A stretch of DNA of 64,000 bases from Flavobacterium branchiarum (GTDB taxonomy: Bacteria; Bacteroidota; Bacteroidia; Flavobacteriales; Flavobacteriaceae). Under the pieces are notes generated by a model. That model had not been told where the DNA came from and ran no database searches. It was given only the letters and a program-made list of their open reading frames with translations. The translations under genes and the position numbers were made by a program. Location of the stretch: positions 1,550,001 to 1,614,000 of the forward strand of contig NZ_JAUFQQ010000005.1 in NCBI RefSeq assembly GCF_030409845.1. Reading direction: 5' to 3'. This document shows positions 44,201-52,616 of this stretch, one piece after another (the stretch's first letter is position 1; each line of letters starts with the position of its first letter).

Positions 44201-44562
44201 AACAATTTATCTTCGTGGGTTTCGCTTCCGCTTGGATAAAATAGATGCAACTTTATACCCTCGAAAGTAACGGATTTATTGGTGTTAATAAACAAAGCCA
44301 TATTCATTGACGACTTTACTTTTTCGTCAAGAAACAAAGTAAAAGCATTCATTAACTCTTTTTCGTTATTAGAAAACTTGCGTAATAGTTTTTTATAATT
44401 GTCTTTGTTTAATGATGTTTCAGAAATAAATTGCTTTAAATTTTCATTAATAAAGAATTGAGCCGAAACTGTATTGGCTTTAGCTTCTTTGTATTGCAAA
44501 CCGTCTGGACGCTCACAAAAAAAGTGTACTAAATATTTGTCTTGTAAATCGAGTTCGTTCAT
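41287..44562 (-). CDS. hsdR: Type I restriction enzyme, R subunit
   Basis: A 1091-residue motor and nuclease. The N-terminal nuclease core reads RPDLSFFLNGIFLGYSELKS (Asp, then Glu-x-Lys, about residues 146-165). The SF2 motor has Walker A AAGFGKSN (about 390), DEIH box in AFLIDEIHRSNSG, motif III IIGFTATPSD and motif VI QTISRVNRT. It translocates and cuts unmodified DNA once the M2S complex finds an unmethylated site. It is the last gene of the hsdM-hsdS-DUF262-hsdR series, 47 bp behind DUF262-HNH. Confidence 0.95.
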   Translation of the reverse strand: MNELDLQDKYLVHFFCERPDGLQYKEAKANTVSAQFFINENLKQFISETSLNKDNYKKLLRKFSNNEKELMNAFTLFLDEKVKSSMNMALFINTNKSVTFEGIKLHLFYPSGSETHEDKLFEENVFSIVQELPYTFKYDGKPRFSFRPDLSFFLNGIFLGYSELKSNWNNQNAKTNGRKKVAKDYLSAVQEYLQIADGNDLSQSIKKDFLKIFEKAIHITSTDINETYVIRNISNQFEEIKATVATGDYDFENYNKKVLKDFKPYPLLNKEADKLNKFEEVFKALYDKKMIEKEILYYNFIERELVKKEGSKTKEYKHNDGRLISPRPKQKFGTDKIINKINEFLEHENEPDYFITKLENELKLKGLGDNQIKDLITKRQKYQNNKNVYSLLLQYAAGFGKSNIIGWTALQLKDYRKEGNYVYDKVMLVVDRLQLRDQLDTMLHNMNIQKGMFLEASDKKSFMTALSSDKRVIVVNVQKFATVKDILDDEVTTKLSKLRIAFLIDEIHRSNSGAQHEEMISVFDELQSSFDTNKQYQATTNKKNLIIGFTATPSDHTLARFGEYNKYAEAEKIWIPFDSYTMKEAIEDGFILNPIKGIVPVSAKMYFEIPDNELEGFEMSMGYEEIPDGTDTGIDEEGKKYAIRKKKIYSNPQRIEAIAKFISERLVTTVYHNIRGTGKAMLAVSSIPNAIKYKRLIDKQYKALVEQKKYERFKDAPIYIVYSDSQDQPSSNSVNDGLSEKQVLQNFKLAKNGLIIVVDKLQTGFDEPKLHTLFLDKEIRGINAIQTISRVNRTTKYKNDCKIIDLSYKNVNVKNIKLAFEHFSNVVVSDFDPLGDEEKLEIYLKELKENDLFKKHFKSFQEYNTTNADINIILEIDNDFTRFITNEKKEAKKLKKIVSAYFKILNLIEFVIELDKKYSEELFLQFWRKFNIIYSQINKDNEVIDDVEIYFDNKIGIVAPQDYVVKDIKPKVLGEPNGEYGENKFKYNILKVIEKRNQEEEAVAELIVDFESKIDTFFDFIRADEMGKRLIAKIKDGGSAFSQEEIYIDFNKLYRKYTIMNKDLGDFFKRETKDILNQMCDDFERSLIDYK

Positions 44563-44609
44563 TTTGATTGAATTATTTATTTGAAAAGCATTAGAAAACT
44601 ATATTGTAT

Positions 44610-46310
44610 TTAGCTTTCTTGTTCTTCCAATTCCTCTGTATCTTCGTAAACTTCTAATACATCAAAGTTATTTTCTTGTTGAATAATGAATTTACTCAAA
44701 GCTTTAGTTATTCTATCTAATCTGTTGTGATAAAAAGCCTCATAATTATTATCCCAAATGCCGTCTTTTTCAACATCAATGAAATGTGTTTTCATTGTTT
44801 CATTTAGTTCATCATTCTTTTTATGAAAATCTTTCATATAGTTAGATGGACTTTTAGCTCGAATTACATTTTTATTCAGGAAACCATCAACAATTGTAAT
44901 ATTTACAATATGATTTACAAAAAATCCATCCCAATTTTTAGCGTTCTTTTGTAACCAAGATTTTGGGAAGAAATGATGATAATTTTTACTTGATGCAATT
45001 TTTAACCAACTGTTATCAATAATTACATCCAAATTATTATCAAAAGATTTTGGTTTCTGTTTTGCATACAAACAAAGAATAGCTTTAATAAATGATTTTC
45101 CTGTACTGAACCAACCATTAGTTTCTACAAATTCTTTATTCACATTAACTGCCCATTCGTATTTAGGTAATTCTCCTGCAATGATTTTATCAATTTTTGC
45201 TATATCTTGAACTAACTTACCTTCAACACCAGAAGAGTATCTAAAACCTAATGAAGTTCTCCAAAAGAAATCTTCTAAACGTTTTTTCATATCTCCTGTT
45301 GGATTGTGTTTGTGTTTGTAAAAGAAGTAGCTAAAAGGAACAAGTAAAGCATTGTATGGTAAAATCCTTCCAACTGCAATACCGTAACTTCTAAAGAAAT
45401 CGATACTACTTTTTATACATTCTACTGCATCACTCCAAATAGCAATAAACTGCATTTTATCTAATTTCAAAATTGTTTTTCTAGTGCAATCTTTTTCTAA
45501 TAAAATTGAAATAACTTGAAGTATTGTTGAAGATGGAATTGTATCATAATGACTTGCACTTAATTCAGCACTTAATTCCTCATATTTTTCGGAAAGATCA
45601 AAAGTTACATCCTGTGAATTTGCAATATTTTTATCAGCTGGAAAAATATGGTATGTTTTTGCAACCATAATTTCAAAAAGTGTTAATGCTTTTCCACCAA
45701 CATTTAAACGTGTAAAAACTTCTGTTGCAACATCGATAGGTGCATTTTTAAGATTAATAACCGAAAATGTATATCCGGTTAATACTTCTTTATAATGTTC
45801 TAGTTTTGAATGATGCTCTTCTGGGTAAGCCGCTAATTTCATTAAACTGCCTTTCATCAATTCAGTTATCTTGATAATGTCGGTAGCTTTTTTACCTTCA
45901 ATTTCAGTAGTTACAATATCTTCATCTGGATTGGCTAATAAATCAATATAGATTTCTGAATAATCACAAGGTTTTCCATCATCTTCTTTGATAGTAACGC
46001 CTTTTAATGCAGCATATAATGATGTTAATCTTTGTTGGCCATCTAAAACATAATTTACATATTCGCCGTGATTAGGTTCTGGTAAAGTAATGTTTCCTAA
46101 ATTTCTAACCGACCGCAAACGCTCATTAGTTCTCCAATAAATAAAAGTTCCAATCGGATACCCTTTCATTATACTATCTAATAATTTAGCGGATGCCTTA
46201 ATACCCCAAACAAATTTTCTTTGAAATTGAGGTATTTTAACTTGACCTGTTTCTATCTCACTAATTAAATCTGCATATTTAACAGGAATGTTTTCTAATG
46301 TTGCTGCCAT
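44610..46310 (-). CDS. DUF262-HNH (GmrSD-like) nuclease inserted in hsd operon
   Basis: A 566-residue protein of two parts. DUF262 (residues 1-230) has IPQFQRKFVWGIKASAKLLD and the nucleotide-related motif VLDGQQRLTSLYAAL. The C-terminal part has an HNH-type box NYHHFFPKSWLQKN, NHIVNIT and SPSNYM (about 465-520). This is the fused GmrSD layout, known from type IV enzymes that cut modified phage DNA. It lies 2 bp behind hsdS and 47 bp before hsdR on the same strand, so it is expressed with the type I system. Confidence 0.88.
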   Translation of the reverse strand: MAATLENIPVKYADLISEIETGQVKIPQFQRKFVWGIKASAKLLDSIMKGYPIGTFIYWRTNERLRSVRNLGNITLPEPNHGEYVNYVLDGQQRLTSLYAALKGVTIKEDDGKPCDYSEIYIDLLANPDEDIVTTEIEGKKATDIIKITELMKGSLMKLAAYPEEHHSKLEHYKEVLTGYTFSVINLKNAPIDVATEVFTRLNVGGKALTLFEIMVAKTYHIFPADKNIANSQDVTFDLSEKYEELSAELSASHYDTIPSSTILQVISILLEKDCTRKTILKLDKMQFIAIWSDAVECIKSSIDFFRSYGIAVGRILPYNALLVPFSYFFYKHKHNPTGDMKKRLEDFFWRTSLGFRYSSGVEGKLVQDIAKIDKIIAGELPKYEWAVNVNKEFVETNGWFSTGKSFIKAILCLYAKQKPKSFDNNLDVIIDNSWLKIASSKNYHHFFPKSWLQKNAKNWDGFFVNHIVNITIVDGFLNKNVIRAKSPSNYMKDFHKKNDELNETMKTHFIDVEKDGIWDNNYEAFYHNRLDRITKALSKFIIQQENNFDVLEVYEDTEELEEQES

Positions 46311-46312
46311 AC

Positions 46313-47575
46313 TTAATCTTTAGTTACATTTATTTTACCCGTTACGGCATCATTTATTAATGTTTTTCGTAATTCTTTCAGCGTTTGCATTTGTGTATTG
46401 ATGTTTGAAACAATTTTATCAATTGTTTGTGTTTTATTGTCTAAATAATTGGCAATTTTTGTTTGTTCTTTTAAAGGTGGAAATGCAATATTTATAACTG
46501 CCATTTCATTATTCATAATTTTTGCACCGTTAGTATCAATTCTTTTGTTGTGTGTTGCACTTTCCTGTAATGCATATACCACATAATCTAAATCTAAATT
46601 TCTTCTTTTTGGAATTAAAGTACCACAAACATTTGTACAATTGAACTTCCCACTTCTTCTAAAAACAGTTCCCGCATTTGCTCCATCTGTCGTCCAAGTC
46701 AATAAATCATTATCAAAGTCATAAGTTTCAATGAAACCTAGACAACCATTATTTTCAGTTTGAGAGGAATATACTGGATATTTACCCTGTTCTACCAATA
46801 ACTCTTGACCAATTACACGACCTCTCCCAATATAAAATAAATCTTTAATTCTCTCTATCTTCCAATGTTCTGGAATATCATTAATGTAATTTATATTGCT
46901 GTCTTTAAATTTTACATTTTTATCTAATCCTTTACAAACCGTTTTATTTATCAAGCTTTTTCTATATTCTTTGTAGTAGTTGGCTTTTTGGGTTAATAGG
47001 TTTATTTTTTTGTCTATGGCTTGGGTTTTGTTGTTTAAAAAAGTTACTATTTCTTTTTGTTCTTCAACTTTTGGAAAGTAAATAAATAAATTTTTAATAG
47101 CTTCTTGATTTATATTTGGATCTTTTCGAGTTCCATCTGCGAAAATTTTCCAACTACTTCTGAAGAACTTTAAGAAATAAAAAAAGTATTCCGAATTCAA
47201 TTTATTACTCGGTAAAATTGCACATACAGACTGATTAATAGTCGAAACTTTTTTTAATATACTGTTTTTTCCAATTGTTCCAAAACCACCATACATAGCG
47301 ACTAAAATAGTGTCTATTGGTAAAAAAGTCATATTGCATTCTTCTAAAGCAATATCTGTAATTTTATATTCAACTTCATATAATTCGCCATCATTTAAAT
47401 CTGTAGTCCGAACCCAATTATGAATTCCTTCCGAATAATATTTTTTTGTTTGACTGTGAGGAGTTGTTCCTGATTTTGTTTTAGCCAAATCTTTCACTCT
47501 TTTAATGTCCCAATCATTTGGTATATCACCTAACCAATCAATTTCAGATGATTTGTATTTATCGTACTTAATCAT
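46313..47575 (-). CDS. hsdS: Type I restriction enzyme, specificity subunit
   Basis: A 420-residue DNA-recognition subunit with two target-recognition domains: TRD1 from IDWLGDIPNDWDIKRVKDLA (about 12-180) and TRD2 from YINDIPEHWKIERIKDLF (about 225-380). Each is followed by a conserved helix (FLNNKTQAIDKKINLLTQK and YLDNKTQTIDKIVSNINTQ) that sets the distance between half-sites. Its start overlaps the hsdM stop by 4 bp. The recognised sequence cannot be inferred. Confidence 0.95.
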   Translation of the reverse strand: MIKYDKYKSSEIDWLGDIPNDWDIKRVKDLAKTKSGTTPHSQTKKYYSEGIHNWVRTTDLNDGELYEVEYKITDIALEECNMTFLPIDTILVAMYGGFGTIGKNSILKKVSTINQSVCAILPSNKLNSEYFFYFLKFFRSSWKIFADGTRKDPNINQEAIKNLFIYFPKVEEQKEIVTFLNNKTQAIDKKINLLTQKANYYKEYRKSLINKTVCKGLDKNVKFKDSNINYINDIPEHWKIERIKDLFYIGRGRVIGQELLVEQGKYPVYSSQTENNGCLGFIETYDFDNDLLTWTTDGANAGTVFRRSGKFNCTNVCGTLIPKRRNLDLDYVVYALQESATHNKRIDTNGAKIMNNEMAVINIAFPPLKEQTKIANYLDNKTQTIDKIVSNINTQMQTLKELRKTLINDAVTGKINVTKD

Positions 47576-49656
47576 ATTGCTAATTCTTTTTCAAGGTTAG
47601 CTAACTCATTTTCTAACTCCGTTAAATCGGCAGTTATTTCAATAATATCTCTTAATGCTTCTGGCTTATAGAAGACTTTATTGAAATTAATTTCAACACC
47701 AATACTATTTTCTAAATATTCAAAAGGTTTGGTTACATATTTTGCCATAAAATCGGCAATGTATTTTTGGTTTGTTTCTTCAATTGGACTGTATGGGATA
47801 ACCTCATAATCTTTTTGAAAGTCTTTTGTGAGTTCAGCAGTTACTAAAATATGTTCTGCTTTGGTTTTAGTCGCTTTTTTATAGGAAGATTTGATAACTA
47901 TTTTACCATTACCTAAAAAACTTTCTTTTTGCTTTTTGTCTTTTACTACAATACTTTCTTTGTTATTATCATAGGTAAATGAATTACCTTGATTATCAAA
48001 TAATATAAAAGCATCATCTTTATAATCAATACTATTTACAAAAACTTTATAATAATTTTCAAAATAATCTGATAAACTTGAATAGGAATTTTTGTCAAAC
48101 TCTGTTATTTCGGTTTGGTTGATAGCTTTCATTCCATTTTCTTTGAAACTATCTACAACTAAAATACTTTTTACTTCAATCTTAATGCTTTTTTCTTCTT
48201 TTACTTCACCATCTTTAGTGACTTTGTTTGGCATTTCAATAGCATTACGAAACTCATCAACATTAGTAAGCATAATGCTTTGTTTGTTGTAATAAAAATG
48301 CCATTTATCGAATACTTTACTAAACTCGTTTGGTTTGAATTCAGTTAAAGCTTTTACAATGTCTAATCTATTTTCAACGCTCATTTCTTTACGTTTTTTA
48401 CCTTTACTTTTCTTTAACGGCACAAACAAATCAGCTGCATTGATAAGCATTACTTTATCTTTTCTTTCGGCTACTTTGTTTTTATTGAAAATCCATAAAT
48501 AAGTATAAATACCCGTATTGAAAAATTCATCCGTTGGCATTTGTATTATAGCCTCAACCCAATCATTATCAAAAATATACTTTCTGATGTTGCTCTCTCC
48601 ACTTTTCGCATCGCCACTAAATAAAGCAGAACCATTATGCACTACAACTCCTAAACCTGTATCTGATAATTGAAAAAGGTTGTGTTGAGCAAATAAAAGT
48701 TGCCCATCTGATATTGCAGGTAATGCTACAAAACGTTCGGTTGTGTCATTATAAATATCTTTTTTATAACCATCCCACGGAATGCCGTGTGGTGGATTTG
48801 CAACTATGATGTCAAAACGTTTTTCTATAAATGAAATATTTGTTAATGTATTACCATAACGAATATCACTATCGTTTCTAAAACGACTTTCAATTTTAGC
48901 TAAAGCAAATAAGCTATCGCTCCAATCTTCGCCAAATGTTTTAGTTGGTCTTTTGTATTTTTCTTTAATTTTATCTTCAACCCCAAAAAGTAGATTTCCT
49001 CCACCACACGTTGGATCATAAATCGTTAAGAAGCTATCATTGTCCTCAATTTTTGAGAGAATAATTTCTGTAATAAGCCAAATAATATCATCTGGTGTGT
49101 ATTGTTCTCCAGCTGTTTCGGCAGAAATATCTGCCCATTTCCTTTTAATGTGTTCCTCTAAAGTTGTAATTTCAGAATTATTAAAAGGCGTTAAATCAAT
49201 TTCACTCCAAGTTTGAACCGTTTCAAATAAAATACGTTTCTTTTTTAGCTGTCCGCTAATGCCAGAAATATCCAAGAACTTTTCTTCTTCAGTTCCTTTA
49301 TCAACTCCCAATAAATATTTTGTTTCTGGGTCAAATGCTTTTAAGTAAGCGTGAAAATCAACATCAAAAGCTTTATCATTTTTACAAATGTCTTTTAGTG
49401 TTTTATTTTTTCTGATTACAAAATCATTATATCCTAAACCTTCTAATTGAAACATTTCTATGAAATCCTCAATATCAATATCGCCAATTTCTTCTTTCAG
49501 TCTTTTAGCTTCTCTTACTAATCTACTTTCTACCATTAAAAGAGCAAAAAAAGGCATCATAAATTTCGGAAAATCACTTTGTTTTATGCCTGATGCAATT
49601 AATAAATTTGCTGTTTTCCAAATATCACTCTCGTATTTTAGTATGTTTATGCTCAT
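47572..49656 (-). CDS. hsdM: Type I restriction enzyme, N6-adenine methyltransferase subunit
   Basis: A 694-residue methyltransferase. Residues 1-150 form the N-terminal helical domain. TYDP-like motif I is FLTIYDPTCGGGNLLFGVED (about 203-222) for SAM, and motif IV is IIVANPPHGIPWDGY (about 278-292) with NPPH in place of the usual NPPF/Y. QYTPDDIIWLITEII precedes motif I as usual. It is longer than classic HsdM (about 500), with an extra C-terminal part. It is the first gene of the hsd operon. Confidence 0.94.
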   Translation of the reverse strand: MSINILKYESDIWKTANLLIASGIKQSDFPKFMMPFFALLMVESRLVREAKRLKEEIGDIDIEDFIEMFQLEGLGYNDFVIRKNKTLKDICKNDKAFDVDFHAYLKAFDPETKYLLGVDKGTEEEKFLDISGISGQLKKKRILFETVQTWSEIDLTPFNNSEITTLEEHIKRKWADISAETAGEQYTPDDIIWLITEIILSKIEDNDSFLTIYDPTCGGGNLLFGVEDKIKEKYKRPTKTFGEDWSDSLFALAKIESRFRNDSDIRYGNTLTNISFIEKRFDIIVANPPHGIPWDGYKKDIYNDTTERFVALPAISDGQLLFAQHNLFQLSDTGLGVVVHNGSALFSGDAKSGESNIRKYIFDNDWVEAIIQMPTDEFFNTGIYTYLWIFNKNKVAERKDKVMLINAADLFVPLKKSKGKKRKEMSVENRLDIVKALTEFKPNEFSKVFDKWHFYYNKQSIMLTNVDEFRNAIEMPNKVTKDGEVKEEKSIKIEVKSILVVDSFKENGMKAINQTEITEFDKNSYSSLSDYFENYYKVFVNSIDYKDDAFILFDNQGNSFTYDNNKESIVVKDKKQKESFLGNGKIVIKSSYKKATKTKAEHILVTAELTKDFQKDYEVIPYSPIEETNQKYIADFMAKYVTKPFEYLENSIGVEINFNKVFYKPEALRDIIEITADLTELENELANLEKELAI

Positions 49657-49721
49657 TTTTATTTTTTATTTTTATTTACTACTAAAACTTTCATAGCAAT
49701 AGTAAAAGCTTCCATTGTTTT

Positions 49722-50525
49722 TTAAATCTTCCAATTTTTGATTTGCCTTTGCACTTCTCTTTGTACTTGGTCAAAATCAGGCAGGTCTTTAATTTGATCA
49801 CTCATAGATTTTTGCCATCTAGCTTTGTATTGTGGTAGTTTTTGCTCCATTTTCTTGTGAAAATCTCCTGGACTCAATTCCTTGCTTACGCATTTGTTGA
49901 TAAATTCGGGTGTAAAATAATCTATATCCATTCCATGTACTTCGAGCAGATACCAAATATCATAATAATCTCTTGGTTGCATTCGTTGCATCACGCATCG
50001 GAGTTTTTCCACCAGCACTTCTTCCAGGGGATAGCATAAGAGATTGTACTTCTCTAAATCTGTATATTCGAAAATGGCTTGTTTTACTATTGGTTCAAAT
50101 TCTAATTTTTCGCTTCTTGAAATATCAACTTTCACTTTTTTATTATTTCCAGAACCTCCAAGTGGTCCAACATAACTGATGTAAAAATTGATTCCCCCAT
50201 CCTCGTGTTCATTGTTGTCAATTATCTCTAAAGGAATGTTTGCTTCTTCTTTCACATACTCAAAAATTTCGTTGAACCATTCGAAGATTTGTTCGTTTCT
50301 GATGTCGTTGTTTAGCAATGTGAAATCTAAATCTTCCGAAAAACGATAGTCTGCGAAATAGACCTTTTTGAGAACGGTTCCACCTTTGAAAACGATCAAT
50401 TTTGAAAGTTGTTCGTGTTGAGACACACCGTTAAGAATCCAGGAAAGAATGTAATCTTTTTCGATTTGTTGATCACGTACTTGGACTTCACGTGCTTTTT
50501 TTTGTATTTCACCCGGTTTTATCAT
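49722..50525 (-). CDS. AbiEii-type nucleotidyltransferase toxin
   Basis: A 267-residue toxin of the AbiEii/AbiGii family. The nucleotidyltransferase motif is VFKGGTVLKKVYFADYRFSE followed by DLDFTLL (GG and D-x-D, about residues 46-72), with KVDISRSE and EVLVEKLRCVMQRMQPRDYYD further on, all family-typical. Such toxins modify tRNA or use GTP to stop growth upon phage infection. The gene overlaps that of its antitoxin by 4 bp and lies 65 bp before hsdM in the same direction. Confidence 0.92.
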   Translation of the reverse strand: MIKPGEIQKKAREVQVRDQQIEKDYILSWILNGVSQHEQLSKLIVFKGGTVLKKVYFADYRFSEDLDFTLLNNDIRNEQIFEWFNEIFEYVKEEANIPLEIIDNNEHEDGGINFYISYVGPLGGSGNNKKVKVDISRSEKLEFEPIVKQAIFEYTDLEKYNLLCYPLEEVLVEKLRCVMQRMQPRDYYDIWYLLEVHGMDIDYFTPEFINKCVSKELSPGDFHKKMEQKLPQYKARWQKSMSDQIKDLPDFDQVQREVQRQIKNWKI

Positions 50526-51352
50526 GTGTAAATAGCTGACTTAATTGTTTCTGTTTCTAAATTTTGTTGAATACTCCAACGACTTATCATTTTGCCGGAT
50601 TTTGGCAATTCTGTATCAAGTTGTATGTAAGAGGCTGTTTTCATATTCAATAGCTCTTGGACAATTTCATTGTCTATTTCCAAGATTTCCAAGAGAAATC
50701 CCAATCGTTTTACAACTGCTTGAGATTTGAATTTTTTGGTGTAATCTAAGAGTTTTTTAAAGTTAATTTTGTCTCTCGTTTCATGTATGGCTTTGGCAAT
50801 TTCGACAATACCTCCCGCATAATCGGGCTTAAAGAGACAATCCACTATGGTTTTTTCTAAATCTGAGCACTGTACTTTATTGAAATCATCAATCCATATT
50901 TTTTTTTCGCCGAAGAAATGATTTTCGTTGTGATAGATAAATTGAAATGTGATGTCTTTGATTTTAATTTCCGATGGCCTCATTTGTTTAGACACCACAA
51001 TTTGTTCTTTAAGCGAAGGCTGAGTAATGAGATTGTGGATTTGCAATGCAGAATAGTAGCCAATATAATGCTTCGCATCCTTTACGAGATACTGTGCAAT
51101 TAAATGCCAATCGGGCATAAAAGTTTCCGGATTCTCTTCATAAGGAATTATATAATAGACACCTTCTTTTAGCCTCATTAAAAGACCTCTTTTCGTCATG
51201 TCGCTAAGCAATTCCCTTACAGCACTTTCTTTTGATTCGGGCAAAGCTTGTAGTGCTGCCTTAGAATCAAAACATAGCAAATCCTTACTATTAAAATAGG
51301 AAAGAATCTCATTAGATTGTGTAGATATATATTTATGCCTCATAGTCAACAT
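50522..51352 (-). CDS. AbiEi-type antitoxin and autorepressor
   Basis: A predicted 276-residue antitoxin with an N-terminal winged helix (ILSYFNSKDLLCFDSKAALQ to MTKRGLLMRLKEGVYYII) that binds operator DNA, and a C-terminal antitoxin domain (SDLEKTIVDCLFKPDYAGGI). The ATG at 51352 is chosen because the longer frame starts with TTG and runs through an operator palindrome. The gene precedes the toxin with 4-bp overlap, the normal order. Two identical palindromes upstream indicate autoregulation. Confidence 0.9.
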   Translation of the reverse strand: MLTMRHKYISTQSNEILSYFNSKDLLCFDSKAALQALPESKESAVRELLSDMTKRGLLMRLKEGVYYIIPYEENPETFMPDWHLIAQYLVKDAKHYIGYYSALQIHNLITQPSLKEQIVVSKQMRPSEIKIKDITFQFIYHNENHFFGEKKIWIDDFNKVQCSDLEKTIVDCLFKPDYAGGIVEIAKAIHETRDKINFKKLLDYTKKFKSQAVVKRLGFLLEILEIDNEIVQELLNMKTASYIQLDTELPKSGKMISRWSIQQNLETETIKSAIYT

Positions 51353-51353
51353 A

Positions 51354-51455
51354 TCAGGTTTAACCTGACTACAATGATACAAAATATAATAATGCCAATA
51401 ATTATTTATTTAGCAAAATTTACATACCATAGTTATATTATCAGGTTTAACCTGA
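51354..51455 (-). promoter_or_regulatory. Two AbiEi operator palindromes
   Basis: TCAGGTTTAACCTGA occurs at 51354-51368, directly before the chosen AbiEi ATG, and again at 51441-51455. Flanking sequence (TATCAGG, GATAC-AAATATAAT) is also duplicated, so operator and promoter were copied together. Confidence 0.75.
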
Positions 51456-51575
51456 CAATATGGATACGAAATATAATTATACTAACCCGTTTATCTCTTA
51501 TCTTTTGTTTCTCTATCAAAAGCAATCAAATTAAACATTTAATCACTATTTTATATTGTTTATTCGGAGTTCATG

Positions 51576-51635
51576 AATGCTCATCCTCATCGCTTGTTTT
51601 TTGCGGTTTTATCGAAAGCGACGAGGATGAACATT
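51576..51635. repeat. Long inverted repeat downstream of nothing obvious
   Basis: Arms AATGCTCATCCTCATCGCT (51576-51594) and AGCGACGAGGATGAACATT (51617-51635) pair at 17 of 19 positions around a 22-nt loop. It lies in an 880-bp gene-poor stretch. Role unknown; there is no T-run for a terminator. Confidence 0.5.
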
Positions 51636-51718
51636 TGCTTTAAACGTGAACGAACCAGATTCCCATAAGCGTTTTCCAATTTGGATACCGATAAATTTAT
51701 GGTAATGTGAGTCACTGA

Positions 51719-51874
51719 ATTGTTTTCGACAAACTGTTCGTAGCGACTGATGAGTATTTCGGCCATTACGTTGCAATCATTCCCAAAGTGCTTGATTTGT
51801 TGCCGTTAGAAAATTATAAAATGGTCTTTCATGGTAATGGAAAAATGGTGGTATTAATAAGAATTGACAATTAA
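51719..51874 (+). pseudogene. Coding fragment without start
   Basis: An open stretch of about 51 codons reads VFDKLFVATDEYFGHYVAII then VLDLLPLENYKMVFHGNGKM and ends VVLIRIDN-stop. A TGA precedes it directly and there is no start codon. It looks like the end of a lost gene; the family was not recognised. The remaining gap to 52172 shows nothing further. Confidence 0.35.
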
Positions 51875-52172
51875 TTTAGAGGGTAATCTGTAATTATATG
51901 GGAAACGTAAGATAATTATAATTTTTATCCAATTTACTTACATCGTCAAAAATCTGGATCACCATTAGAATTATACGTTAGATTATGAAAACACTATCTA
52001 GCGCACTTTTGTGTTTTACTATTTTATAACACTGTCCTAAAAAGTTTGTAAGTTTAAAATAACAGGGGTTGACTTTTTAAGTAAAGTTGAATTCATTTTT
52101 TTTTACAGTAAGAAATTGGCTTATAACACTCTAGCAAAACATCTATTTACACAGTTGAGACAATTTATTAAT

Positions 52173-52199
52173 AAAAATAGCCCCACAATTGCAGGGCTC
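52173..52199 (-). terminator. Terminator after the three-gene unknown operon
   Basis: AGCCCCAC / GCAGGGCT stem with TATTTTTA on the minus-strand 3' side, 33 bp past the stop at 52232. Confidence 0.7.
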
Positions 52200-52231
52200 T
52201 CTCCTTAATGAAAACAATTTTGGGTTGTTAC

Positions 52232-52585
52232 TTATTGGATAATATTTTCATGTTCTTTTCTAGAATCAGAAGGAAATAATATACTTATTTCATTTAGCAG
52301 TTCAAATTCATCAACTGGAAATAACTGCAATGCAATTCCCAGAATAAGCCCAACGTCTATAGACTGGTTTTCTATTGTATCAGGAAGTTCTGCGCCATCA
52401 TGATCCAAAGCCACGATACATAATTTCATCAGGTTTCTTATAACTGAGGCAAGTTCGTAATAATCATATACTTTTATTTCAACAATATGAATCCTCTTTT
52501 TATTATCAACTGGTCTCAAAGTATTCAGACAACTTGACGTTAATCTTTTAATAGTTTCCAGCTTTTCAATTTCATCTATTTCCAT
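52232..52585 (-). CDS. Hypothetical acidic protein
   Basis: A 117-residue acidic, mostly helical protein with no signal peptide, membrane segment or family motif I recognise. It is the last of three same-strand genes (gaps of 31 and 35 bp). VYDYYELASVIRNLMKLCIV and the DGAELPDTIENQSIDVGLIL region suggest a small alpha-helical domain. Because the operon lies between the AbiE pair and the mobilization genes, it may be element maintenance or defence. Confidence 0.55.
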   Translation of the reverse strand: MEIDEIEKLETIKRLTSSCLNTLRPVDNKKRIHIVEIKVYDYYELASVIRNLMKLCIVALDHDGAELPDTIENQSIDVGLILGIALQLFPVDEFELLNEISILFPSDSRKEHENIIQ

Positions 52586-52616
52586 GATCTTTATTTTAAA
52601 TTGATTAATTCATGTA

